A DNA stretch of 64,000 nt, from the NCBI GenBank assembly GCA_947504115.1, contig CANNGH010000003.1, positions 310,001 through 374,000 of the forward strand, given 5' to 3'. Both the position numbers and the translations under genes were made by a program. Position 1 is the stretch's first letter; every line of letters starts with the position of its first letter. The notes beneath the pieces were generated by a model. The model did no database searches, was not told where the DNA came from, and saw only the letters and a list, made by a program, of their open reading frames with translations. This DNA is from an uncultured Sedimentitalea sp. Lineage in GTDB: Bacteria; Pseudomonadota; Alphaproteobacteria; Rhodobacterales; Rhodobacteraceae. Positions 55,541 through 63,634 of the stretch are shown here, piece after piece.

Positions 55541-56734
55541 CTACCCGTCGATCTGCGACAGCACGCGGGCCAATGCCGCGGGATCGACCGTCAGATCGCG
55601 GTCCAGTCGGTCGATTCCGTCCGGGCCTGCGAAGTCGGCTGCGACCATCCAGTAGTTCAGCCCCATGGCACAGGCCAGCGCATAGAAATTCGGGTTGGGA
55701 TAGCGCGGCGTCGCGATCTCGACCACATGCGCGCCTTCAGGGCAGAACATCATGTTGGTCAGTCCGGCCCCGTGCGGTGCGGCCAGAACGCGCGTTTCGC
55801 CCATCAGCCGCACCTGCGCCTCGAAATCCAGATCTTCCATCCGCACCAGTTCGAACCCGGCATCCCTGAGCATGGGCGTGATCGCGGCCTCGTCCACCAG
55901 CCGCCGGATGGCCGCTCCGGCGCGGCTGATGAAGACCTTGCGCCAGGGCCGGGCCACCGGATGCCCGATAAGGTCGCGCACCGGGCGCAGCAATTCCGGG
56001 CGGAAACGGTCGGTGCCGTAGACGGTCAGCCGGTCCACCTTCAGCGGGCGCGCGGGATCATGCACAAAGTGGTTTTCCGGCGCGATGCCCAGCATCCGCA
56101 GCGAGGCGTGGATGGACGGCGAGCGCCGCGCCGGCAGGATCAGCCCGTCCAGTTCGCCCCGCGCCTTCAGCAGGCACAGCTTTGGCAGATGCGCCGTCAG
56201 CCAATGCGAATGGTTTTCATAGACACGTTCGGCGATCCACGTCGCCTCGGCCATCCGCACCGGTTGCGCCCCCTGGCGCAGCACCGCGGCGTGTCCGGCA
56301 CGATAACGCATTTCGCGCAGGATCAGCGCGCGGTTGTCGCGGTTCAGGATCGTTGGCCAGAAACGGTCTTTTTCAAGATCGTTGAATGTGACCACGGTGC
56401 AATCGGGCAGCGTCGCGCGAAAGGTCTCGCCGCTTTGCCGCTTGGGCACGTCGCGCATCGAAAAGCCGAACCAGTCCGGGTCGTCCGACAACGCGGTGGG
56501 GTCGTCGATGTTGCGCGGCAGCGGGTTGTCTGCACGGGCCGGGGGGTGGATGGTCTCGTAATCTCCGGCTCCGCCGCGCGCGAGATAGTCGCCCACCGTT
56601 TCCTCGCGCACCCAGCGCCATCCGGCCCAGCCCGGCGGCATGCCGGCGGCAACCGCGCGCGCCGCCATCCTTGCGGCCGGTCGCCGCAGGCCCTGCGCCA
56701 AGGGACGCTTGGGGTTTGTGTCGTGAGCCACCAT
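55541..56734 (-). CDS. Glycosyltransferase family 61 (DUF563) protein
   Basis: A 397-aa protein with the GT61/DUF563 signatures: NHSHWLTAHLPKLCLL near residue 170, FISRAGAAIRRLVDE near residue 270, and HGAGLTNMMFCPEGAHVVEI near residue 320. The family includes xylosyl- and other glycosyltransferases in eukaryotes and many uncharacterised bacterial polysaccharide enzymes. The start codon abuts the stop of the ABC exporter (TAG then ATG). The sugar transferred cannot be told. Confidence 0.85.
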   Translation of the reverse strand: MVAHDTNPKRPLAQGLRRPAARMAARAVAAGMPPGWAGWRWVREETVGDYLARGGAGDYETIHPPARADNPLPRNIDDPTALSDDPDWFGFSMRDVPKRQSGETFRATLPDCTVVTFNDLEKDRFWPTILNRDNRALILREMRYRAGHAAVLRQGAQPVRMAEATWIAERVYENHSHWLTAHLPKLCLLKARGELDGLILPARRSPSIHASLRMLGIAPENHFVHDPARPLKVDRLTVYGTDRFRPELLRPVRDLIGHPVARPWRKVFISRAGAAIRRLVDEAAITPMLRDAGFELVRMEDLDFEAQVRLMGETRVLAAPHGAGLTNMMFCPEGAHVVEIATPRYPNPNFYALACAMGLNYWMVAADFAGPDGIDRLDRDLTVDPAALARVLSQIDG

Positions 56735-58522
56735 CTACCCGGCCGTCATCAGGCGGAATTCGGCATGGTCGGCCTTCAACTGGTCATAGCTGCCCGACGC
56801 CTCGATCCGGCCGTCCTTGATGAAATGCAGCACGTCGCACTTGCGCACGGTGGTCAGGCGGTGTGCGATCATCAGGATCGTCCGCTTGCCCTTGAGCCGT
56901 TCGACCGCAGCGACGATGGCCCGTTCGGTGGTGTTGTCGAGCGCCGATGTGGCCTCGTCGAAGATCAGCACCTCGGGGTCGTGATACAGCGCGCGGGCGA
57001 TGCCGATACGCTGCCGCTCGCCGCCCGAAAGGCGCCCGCCGCGTTCTCCGACATGGGTGTCGAGCTTGCGGGGCTGGTTGTCCACGAAGTGCTGCAACTG
57101 CGCCGTGGAGATCGCGCGCGCCAGGGCCTGCTCGTCGATTTCGTCGTCGGGAACGCCGAAGGCGATGTTGCGGCGGATGGTGTCGTCCAGCAGATAGATC
57201 GACTGCGGCACATAGCCGATGCTGGCCTGCCAACCCCGGATTCCGCTGTCGCGAATATCGGTGCCGTCCACGAAAACGCCGCCCTTTTCGGGCTCCAGCA
57301 GCGCGAGGATCGTGTCCACCAGCGTCGATTTCCCCGCGCCGGTGCTGCCGACGAACCCGACGGCGGTTCCCTTCTCGATCTCGACATTCACCCCCTTGAG
57401 CGCGTAATCCGAGTCTTCGTCATAGCGATGCCAGACATCGCGCAACTCGATCCGCCGCTCGACCGGCTGCGGCGTGCCCCGCCCGCTCAGCGCCGGGCGC
57501 CGCGTGCTGTCAAGCCGCTGAAGATCCTCCCAGACCGGATCGACCGAGACCATGCTGTAGCGCAGGTTGCTCAGATGCGCGGTGGCCGCCGTCAGCGTCT
57601 CGCGCAGGCGCACCAGACCCACGACGAAAAGCGACAGCGTGACGATGATCGATTCGGTGGGGCGGCCCGACAACACGAGCCACGTCGCCAGTCCCAGCAG
57701 GCCGACCACCGCGGCGAATTCCAGAACCGGCGTCATCGCCTTGCTGACGAACCCCTTGAACCGGCTGGTCTCGGCCATGGTGCGCACGGCGTTCGCGATC
57801 TTGTCAGCAAAGAAAATCTCGCGGCCCGCGACCTTGACGTCCTTGATCCCGTGGAAGGCCTGGTTCAGGCCCTGCACCACCTGCCGACCCTCCATCTGTT
57901 CCATCAGACCATAGCGTTGCAGCTTGCCGCTCAGCCCCAGAACGCCAACGGCCCCGAGGGCGGTGAGAAAGGCGATCCAGAACAGCGTGACAACGGGTTC
58001 CAGGACGAACAGAAAGATCAGCACGAACGCCAGGATCAAAAGCCTTGTGCACAGTTCCAGCAGCGGCGCCATGACCGATGTGGCGATCACCATGACCTCG
58101 CGGTTGACGTTGCGGATGATGACGGCGCTGTTGCGCCCAAGGTGAAATTCGTAAGGTGCGGACAGATAGGCCTGCGTCAGCCGGCGCGACAGCGACACCC
58201 GCTGCTCGGCCACATACCGGACCTGCGCCCAGTAATTCAGCATCAGGAACCCGTTCTTGACGGCAAAGACAACGACCAGCGCGATGCTGCCCCAGACGAT
58301 GAGCCCCGTGCTGTCCAGCCCCGCCCGATCGATCAGACCGCCGACGACAGGATAGCCGCGCAGGCCGTCGGGGTCGATCACGACGCTGACGAAAGCGGGA
58401 ATCGCCGCGACGCCCACGACCTCGAGCATGGCGCCGATCAGCATCATCCCGAAAAGGATCGCCGCATCCCGCTTTTCCCGCGCATCAAGGAGGGAAAGCA
58501 GTTTCTTGAGGTGAGATAACAT
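56735..58522 (-). CDS. ABC exporter (fused membrane and ATPase domains)
   Basis: A 595-aa half-transporter. The membrane domain (about 15-330) has six hydrophobic helices; the ATPase domain has Walker A GSTGAGKSTLVD near residue 390, a Q-loop GYVPQSIYLLD, signature LSGGERQRIGIARALY and Walker B EVLIFDEATSALD. It resembles PglK/MsbA-type exporters that flip lipid-linked glycans or lipids. Position next to GT61, tandem GT2 and GT4 genes suggests it exports their product. It starts the leftward operon, with a promoter expected in 58523-58619. Confidence 0.88.
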   Translation of the reverse strand: MLSHLKKLLSLLDAREKRDAAILFGMMLIGAMLEVVGVAAIPAFVSVVIDPDGLRGYPVVGGLIDRAGLDSTGLIVWGSIALVVVFAVKNGFLMLNYWAQVRYVAEQRVSLSRRLTQAYLSAPYEFHLGRNSAVIIRNVNREVMVIATSVMAPLLELCTRLLILAFVLIFLFVLEPVVTLFWIAFLTALGAVGVLGLSGKLQRYGLMEQMEGRQVVQGLNQAFHGIKDVKVAGREIFFADKIANAVRTMAETSRFKGFVSKAMTPVLEFAAVVGLLGLATWLVLSGRPTESIIVTLSLFVVGLVRLRETLTAATAHLSNLRYSMVSVDPVWEDLQRLDSTRRPALSGRGTPQPVERRIELRDVWHRYDEDSDYALKGVNVEIEKGTAVGFVGSTGAGKSTLVDTILALLEPEKGGVFVDGTDIRDSGIRGWQASIGYVPQSIYLLDDTIRRNIAFGVPDDEIDEQALARAISTAQLQHFVDNQPRKLDTHVGERGGRLSGGERQRIGIARALYHDPEVLIFDEATSALDNTTERAIVAAVERLKGKRTILMIAHRLTTVRKCDVLHFIKDGRIEASGSYDQLKADHAEFRLMTAG

Positions 58523-58619
58523 TCAGAAGCCTTGAAAAAATGCTTTCCAGCAGATGCCGCGCAGAATAGATTACAGGGCCTATAACGCGGTATCGCGCCG
58601 CCGGTTCCCCTTGGCGGTG

Positions 58620-59765
58620 TCACTCCCTGCGCAGCCCCGCGATCAGGGAGATGAGTTCATCGGTCTGCCGGGCATTGTCAAACTCGCGTTCGACGGTCGT
58701 TCTGGCGTTCCGGGCGATCCCGTCCAGCCGGTCGGGATGGTCGATTATCCATTGCAGCCTCGTGGCGAGGGCCGACGCGTCCCGCTCGGGTGCGAGAAAG
58801 CCGCTTTCGCCGTCCGCGATCAGTTCGGGGATGCCCGAATGGTGCGTGGCGACCGCGATCAATCCCGCCGCCATGGCCTCCATCAACGCCACGGGGATGC
58901 CTTCGACATCGCCGTTCGCCGCGGTGACACTGGGCTGGAGAAAGACGTGACTGTCATCCAGGTGCCGGCGCACGATCTCATGTGGCTGGCCACCCAGAAA
59001 ACGCACACGGTCGGACAACCCCAGCCGGCTGGCCTGCGCCTCGAGTTCGGGGCGAAGCGCGCCGTCTCCGATGATGTCATAACGCCAGTCCCGCCCGATG
59101 TCCTTCAGCCGCGCCAGCGCGTCCAGCGCATGGGTCAGGCCCTTTTTCTCGGTCAGGCGGCAGACCGAAAGAAACCGCAGGCAGGGGGTGTTCCAGTCGC
59201 GCGACCGGAACGGGATCGCATCGGTGGCGATCCCGACGTGATGCACCCGCGTGCGATCCGGCGGTGCGCCGGCGTCAAGCAGGGTCCGGCGGAAAACATC
59301 GTTGACGGGCAACAGCAGACCCGGCGCGCGGAACAGAGGTTCGTACTGGTTCAGCGTGCCGTCATGCTGGACCATCCCGATATCGAAGCCGTGAAAGATG
59401 GTCAGGATGGGCGGAAAGTCCTTGCGCCGCTGCCCGATGCGGGCCAGCCGAACCCCGTTCATCCCATAATGCGCGATCACCGCATCGGCCCCCGCGAACC
59501 GTCGCGAGAACGCCAGATCAAGAAGCAGCCTGCCCCGGTCGGCCTGCCGCGCCGGCAACCGGCGCAGGCCCGGCGCCAGGTGCGACAATGCACCCCATCG
59601 AAGCCGGGTCGCGCGACGCAATGTCGCGGCATCGCCCGCGAAGGGCAGCACGGCGTCGGTCAAAACCGACACCTCGACCCCGCGCTCGGCCAGCGCCAGC
59701 GCCTGACCGAGGATGAAGGTCTCGGACAGCTTGGGAAAGCTCTCGACCGCGATGCAGACCTTCAT
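58620..59765 (-). CDS. Glycosyltransferase family 4 protein
   Basis: A 381-aa GT-B glycosyltransferase. The N-terminal half begins CIAVESFPKLSETFILGQAL, a WcaL/AmsK-like start. The C-terminal half has FLSVCRLTEKKGLTHAL, IIGDGALRPELEAQA and the donor-binding EGIPVALMEAMAAGLIAVA, with H-S-G-I-P-E-L-I. It likely transfers a hexose in surface-glycan synthesis. The ATG at 59765 begins the fold; the open frame upstream is not similar. It lies 97 bp upstream of the ABC exporter gene. Confidence 0.87.
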   Translation of the reverse strand: MKVCIAVESFPKLSETFILGQALALAERGVEVSVLTDAVLPFAGDAATLRRATRLRWGALSHLAPGLRRLPARQADRGRLLLDLAFSRRFAGADAVIAHYGMNGVRLARIGQRRKDFPPILTIFHGFDIGMVQHDGTLNQYEPLFRAPGLLLPVNDVFRRTLLDAGAPPDRTRVHHVGIATDAIPFRSRDWNTPCLRFLSVCRLTEKKGLTHALDALARLKDIGRDWRYDIIGDGALRPELEAQASRLGLSDRVRFLGGQPHEIVRRHLDDSHVFLQPSVTAANGDVEGIPVALMEAMAAGLIAVATHHSGIPELIADGESGFLAPERDASALATRLQWIIDHPDRLDGIARNARTTVEREFDNARQTDELISLIAGLRRE

Positions 59766-59943
59766 CGCCCGCCTCCGCAGGGGCGGTGCCGGACAAAAAA
59801 CCCGCCGCGCGGCGGGTTGGACGAAGAATCGAGGAAAAGCAGGGTTATCTCCTGTGGCAAGTTGTCGGGGCATCCGGGTTCAGTTAAGCACGAAGGACGA
59901 CATTAAGGCCATCTCCGGCCCAGAGGACAGTGTTAATCGCCGC

Positions 59944-60618
59944 ATGACCAGATCACAAAAACATATGCTTGCCCGAACCGCCACCTGGTCGCTGATCTCG
60001 CTCGGCATCTGTGGCGTTTTTCTGGCCGTCGCGCTTTACCTGCATCACCGCACCGGCGTGGAATACAGTCTTCTCTATCGCGATGCCAATGCGATCGCCG
60101 ATAATCCCTTCTACTACGGCGCGCTTGAAAGCATGACTGCGAGCCTGCTGATCGCGTCGGGGGCGATCCTTCTGTTCGCGGTTTCGACGCGCACCGAACA
60201 CGACAATGTGACCGCTCTCTTCGCCGGCGGCTTGGGCCTGCTGACCGTTCTTCTGGGCCTCGACGATCTCTTCATGTTTCACGAAAACGCCTGGTTTTTC
60301 TACTGGCGGCTGCAGGAAATGCACTTCTATATCCTCTATGCAACGATCCTGCTCGTGTCGGTGATCGGCGGCTGGCGCGCGTTCCGCTCCTCTCCCTGGC
60401 CGCTTCTCGTGGTCGCGCTTGTCATGCTGGCGATTGCGGCCGTCGGCGATCAGTTCGGCATCGGGTTGTGGCGTGAGGATTATCTGGAAATCATCGGGTT
60501 CAGCTTCTGGTTCTGCTATGTCGTCGCCACGGCGACAGCCCTGACGCGCCACCGCGCGCCCACCGCGCAAGGCCGAACCGCAGCCACCACATTTCCTCCG
60601 CGAGAATACCGCCCATGA
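59944..60618 (+). CDS. Six-TM membrane protein of unknown function
   Basis: A 224-aa integral membrane protein with six predicted helices (about 14-34, 66-86, 95-112, 128-148, 152-172 and 185-205). I do not recognise the family. Polar or charged residues sit inside or at the ends of helices: the G-L-D-D-L-F-M-F-H-E motif after helix 3, a Glu-Met-His pair at helix 4, and VGDQFGIG after helix 5. These could form a metal or catalytic site. Its stop overlaps the start of the next glycosyltransferase (ATGA), so the two are co-translated. The ribosome site is weak. Confidence 0.75.
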   Translation: MTRSQKHMLARTATWSLISLGICGVFLAVALYLHHRTGVEYSLLYRDANAIADNPFYYGALESMTASLLIASGAILLFAVSTRTEHDNVTALFAGGLGLLTVLLGLDDLFMFHENAWFFYWRLQEMHFYILYATILLVSVIGGWRAFRSSPWPLLVVALVMLAIAAVGDQFGIGLWREDYLEIIGFSFWFCYVVATATALTRHRAPTAQGRTAATTFPPREYRP

Positions 60619-61520
60619 CCGCCGAAGATCCTGCCAGCCTTGTCGTGATCTTCGCCACCCATAATGGCGCCGAGACGTTGCGGCCCATGCTCGACGGTTA
60701 TGCGCAACTCGACGATCCCGGCATTCCGTGGCGGTTGATCGCAGTGGACAATGCCAGCACCGACGACACCCCCGAGGTTCTGCGCGAGGCCGCCACCCGC
60801 CTGCCGATCGACATCGTTGCGGAACCGGGGATGGGCAAGAACCGCGCGCTGAACAGCGGTCTGGCGCAGCTCGAGCCGGATGAGAGCTTTGTGGTTTTCA
60901 CCGATGACGACGCCATTCCCGACCGCGATTTTCTGATTGCGTGGCGCCGGATCGCCCGAACGCGGCCCGAAGATCTGTTCGCGGGGCGTGTCACCCCCCG
61001 GTTTCCCACGCCGCCCCCGCGCTGGCTTGCCGGACTTTCCGACCATTTCCCCGAACTTTACGCACAGAATGCCCGCGCGGAGGATGGCCCCATCGGCGCT
61101 GACGAGATCTACGGCCCCAACATGGCGGTTCGGCGTCGCGTTTTCGAGGAGGGTGCCCGCTTTGACGAGGGCATCGGACCCAATGGCGACATCGCTTTCT
61201 ATCCGATCGGCAGCGAAACCGAATTCTGCGTCCGCGTCGCCCGCACACTCGGCGCGCGGGCCTGGTTCGCCCACGCACCGAATGTCGTCCATATCGTCCG
61301 GCCTTGGCAAATGACCCCTGATTTCGTCGATGCGCGCGCCTATCGGCATGGACTCGGCGTGGCCGCACGGACCTACGGCGAAGGTGCCGGCGCGCGGCGG
61401 GGTATCCGAAGCGCCGTCAAGCGCATCCTGCTCCGGCTCGGCGCGACGCTCGGAAGCCGGTCATCGCGATGGGAATATCACTGGCACCGCGGCTTTCGCG
61501 ACTGGCCGCCGTCCCCGTGA
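60615..61520 (+). CDS. Glycosyltransferase family 2 protein
   Basis: A 301-aa GT-A glycosyltransferase: LVVIFATHNGAETLRPMLDG at the start, IAVDNASTDDTPEVL, GKNRALNSGLA and the metal-binding VVFTDDDAIPDRDFL near residue 95. IYGPNMAVRRRVFEEGARFD and GSETEFCVR are later motifs. The C-terminal 60 residues are basic. It overlaps the six-TM protein gene by 4 bp. It is the last gene of the second surface-glycan cluster before the island edge. Sugar specificity unknown. Confidence 0.87.
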   Translation: MTAEDPASLVVIFATHNGAETLRPMLDGYAQLDDPGIPWRLIAVDNASTDDTPEVLREAATRLPIDIVAEPGMGKNRALNSGLAQLEPDESFVVFTDDDAIPDRDFLIAWRRIARTRPEDLFAGRVTPRFPTPPPRWLAGLSDHFPELYAQNARAEDGPIGADEIYGPNMAVRRRVFEEGARFDEGIGPNGDIAFYPIGSETEFCVRVARTLGARAWFAHAPNVVHIVRPWQMTPDFVDARAYRHGLGVAARTYGEGAGARRGIRSAVKRILLRLGATLGSRSSRWEYHWHRGFRDWPPSP

Positions 61521-61578
61521 ATCCGCCATCGCCGGCGGTGTGTCATAGCGGGCGACCGGGACATGCCTTGAAGAAGAA

Positions 61579-61620
61579 TGGAAGCGAGTGCCGGAATCGA
61601 ACCGGTGTGCACGGATTCCG
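61579..61620 (-). other. 3' fragment of a tRNA-Cys gene (candidate attachment site)
   Basis: On the minus strand this 42-bp stretch reads as the 3' part of tRNA-Cys: part of the anticodon stem, the T-arm ACCGG-TTCGATT-CCGGC, the acceptor strand ACTCGCT, discriminator T and encoded CCA. tRNA-Cys is recognised by T73 and by similarity to E. coli tRNA-Cys. The anticodon loop (TTGCAA in the intact gene) is missing, one T-stem pair is mismatched, and no 5' half follows. Such a truncated 3' end is what a tyrosine integrase leaves at the far end of an island integrated in a tRNA gene. No integrase is seen here. Confidence 0.7.
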
Positions 61621-61879
61621 GACACATTGCTGATTTTTCAGTAATATCGTAAACTGCCTCTACCGTGGCGTTGGAATTTGGCGCGCAAATCTGCGGGATC
61701 GCCCGTATTTGCGGTGCATGTAGTGTGGAGGCGACAATTTTTCGACTTTTTGGGCCTTAATCAAAACGAAGACGCTTGATCGGTGAACAAATCAGCGCCA
61801 AGGTACCGCAGAAGGTATCCTCTTCGGAGAATATCTACCCTGTCTGCCTTAAATCCATCTGCCTCCACGAGTACATCAT
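61621..61879. other. Gene-free AT-richer stretch at the island edge
   Basis: No gene seen. It contains an 8-bp hairpin with a TTTT loop (ATTGCTGA-TTTT-TCAGTAAT, one G-T pair, about 61626-61645). Near 61655 a segment on the minus strand resembles a tRNA D-arm (GGTAGAGGCAG), possibly the rest of a decayed tRNA. The remainder should hold the promoter of the oxygenase gene. Confidence 0.4.
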
Positions 61880-62722
61880 ATGTCATCTTTTGTTCCGATT
61901 GACCCTGAAACACTTGAGATCACGCATCAAAAAGCGAAGGAATTAGGTGCATCTCTTGCGGCGGAATACCAATCGAAAACGCCTTATCATTATATCTGTG
62001 TAGATAACTTCCTGCCGCTGGAGATACTCGATCGTGTGCGCGATGAGGCCCTCTCGATGGGTGACAAACCCGCCGAAAACGCCAGCGGAAACGAGAAGCT
62101 CAAGACCTCCTTCAATCCGGACCGCATGCCAACATATTCAAAAGCCGTTTTTCACACCCTGAACTCACGCCCTTTCCTTCAATTTCTGGAAAATATGTCC
62201 GGCATCAAGGGCTTGATACCGGACCCATATTATCAAGGCGGAGGCATCCATCGCACAAACACAACCGGGTTTCTAGATATCCACGCGGACTTCAACCACC
62301 ACTCGATTATGAATCTCGAACGGCGGCTGAACATGTTGATATATCTTAATCCGGACTGGAAAGAAGAGTATGGCGGGTCGTTCGAAATATGGAGCGACGA
62401 CATGAAGGAAAAGGTGGCAGGGTTTGCCCCTGTTATGAACCGAATGTGTTGTTTTTCGACCGGCGCCAACACGATGCATGGCAACCCTGAACCTGTAAAC
62501 CATCCTGAGGGTGACCCACGTCTGTCGATTGCGTTGTATTATTATACCGCCACTTGGGAAGAAGGCCGGATTGGGCAATCAACGGTATTCAAACCGCGCC
62601 CCGGCTCCAATGATACGCGCAGCAATGAGGCGACGCTGCGTGTTGTACGTGATCTGGTGCCACCGATCATTTATCGCAAGTCACGCAACTTACTTCGGCG
62701 CGTTAGAAATCTGCGTGGTTAG
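61880..62722 (+). CDS. 2-oxoglutarate/Fe(II)-dependent oxygenase (prolyl 4-hydroxylase-like)
   Basis: A 280-aa non-heme iron dioxygenase. The double-stranded beta-helix ligands are visible: H135-x-D137 (LDIHADFNHH), the distal H200 (ANTMHGNPEP), and R214 (PRLSIALYYY), which should bind 2-oxoglutarate. LNMLIYLNPDWKEEYGGSFEIW is the usual core strand. The substrate is unknown; relatives hydroxylate proline or other residues in proteins, or small molecules. Base composition is clearly less GC-rich than neighbouring genes, which suggests transfer. It lies just inside the proposed island. Confidence 0.88.
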   Translation: MSSFVPIDPETLEITHQKAKELGASLAAEYQSKTPYHYICVDNFLPLEILDRVRDEALSMGDKPAENASGNEKLKTSFNPDRMPTYSKAVFHTLNSRPFLQFLENMSGIKGLIPDPYYQGGGIHRTNTTGFLDIHADFNHHSIMNLERRLNMLIYLNPDWKEEYGGSFEIWSDDMKEKVAGFAPVMNRMCCFSTGANTMHGNPEPVNHPEGDPRLSIALYYYTATWEEGRIGQSTVFKPRPGSNDTRSNEATLRVVRDLVPPIIYRKSRNLLRRVRNLRG

Positions 62723-62975
62723 CAACTGTATTTTTCTGGCGGGCTGAACTTCCCAATTCCGGGGGATCTGCACAACGCGTTGGCGAGTGTGACGAGCTTT
62801 CGAGCGACCGCCGTAATGACGAGTTTCTGTGGTTTGCCGGCGGCGCGCAGCCTTCAGGACGGGGTTGTGGTGGCTTGCGACGAGAGCAGCCTGGAACATG
62901 CCATGCCTCAACAAGCGCCGTCCGCCTGCAATGGCGCGCTTGCCGCGCCTCGCTCCACTGTCATGTGTGACCTGC
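62719..62975 (-). mobile_element. IS110-family transposase remnant (C-terminal, frameshifted)
   Basis: On the minus strand the frame DSGARRGKRAIAGGRRLLRH, then FQAALVASHHNPVLK, matches the C-terminal transposase domain of IS110-type elements. A frameshift follows, and the match continues in another frame: RLRAAGKPQKLVITAVARK, LVTLANALCRS, to a TAA at 62719-62721. Only about the last 85 codons remain, so the element is dead. Its stop overlaps the oxygenase stop. No inverted repeats are expected for IS110. Confidence 0.7.
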
Positions 62976-63634
62976 CCCCCGCTGGTCCCTCGTTCATAAC
63001 GAGAGTCTGCAGGTTGGATTTGGGTATTCCGGATCCTCGTCTGGTGCAAGCGCGGCGGCATCCTGGCGCAACGGTAGCAACGGCATCGAGCGTGGAGACC
63101 TCAAATATCGGAACGCTCGATGCCCTTGCGGATTCTACAACGCGGCCGTTCGAGCAAAGCGCGGCGAAATCTGACTGAGAGTCCACTTTGCCGGATGCTG
63201 CATCGAGCCCGAATGTCAGCAATGCGCAGATAGCAACCGTCGCACGTCGACGCCATCGAGCCGGGGAGAACGGCAAGGTCGGCTCATTGCGGCCGTCGAC
63301 GGCGAAGCGGTGCTACGGCGCGACATGCACCAGACCGGACATCCAGAGTTACCGCAGAGATAGTGACAGGCAATGTCGGTGTCCGGGGCCGATTGCGGAA
63401 CGACTCGCCCTCACGGATCTCGGCAGGCTTGATCTATCTTCCGAACCCATCGTCGACTGGGTCTGCGCCTTCGTGATGCAGCGGTGACTACATTGTCAGT
63501 AAACGCCGCGGACGATCCGCGTGACTGAGCTTCCGCGGGCTTTGACGTATCGCTCCCTGTCCCGGACGGTAATGTATTGCGACGCCGCTTGGGGCGCATT
63601 AGTCTCCCGCGAAACGTATATTTTGCTGGGCTTT
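62976..63634. other. Decayed, apparently non-coding stretch
   Basis: About 660 bp between the transposase remnant and the helicase gene. Open frames exist on both strands (for example 63188-63487 plus and 62908-63276 minus) but show no recognisable domain, no good ribosome site and no consistent codon pattern. It may be remains of the IS element or a degraded accessory gene. I see no tRNA or CRISPR in it. Confidence 0.5.

Noticed and set aside
61579-61685. Complete tRNA gene at the island edge
   Set aside because: Only the 3' part folds; the anticodon loop is gone and no matching acceptor 5' strand is found, so it cannot be a functional tRNA.
63599-63616. Degenerate parS-like sequence near the helicase start
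   Set aside because: It matches only about 11 of 16 positions of the palindrome, so it is more likely chance than a ParB site.
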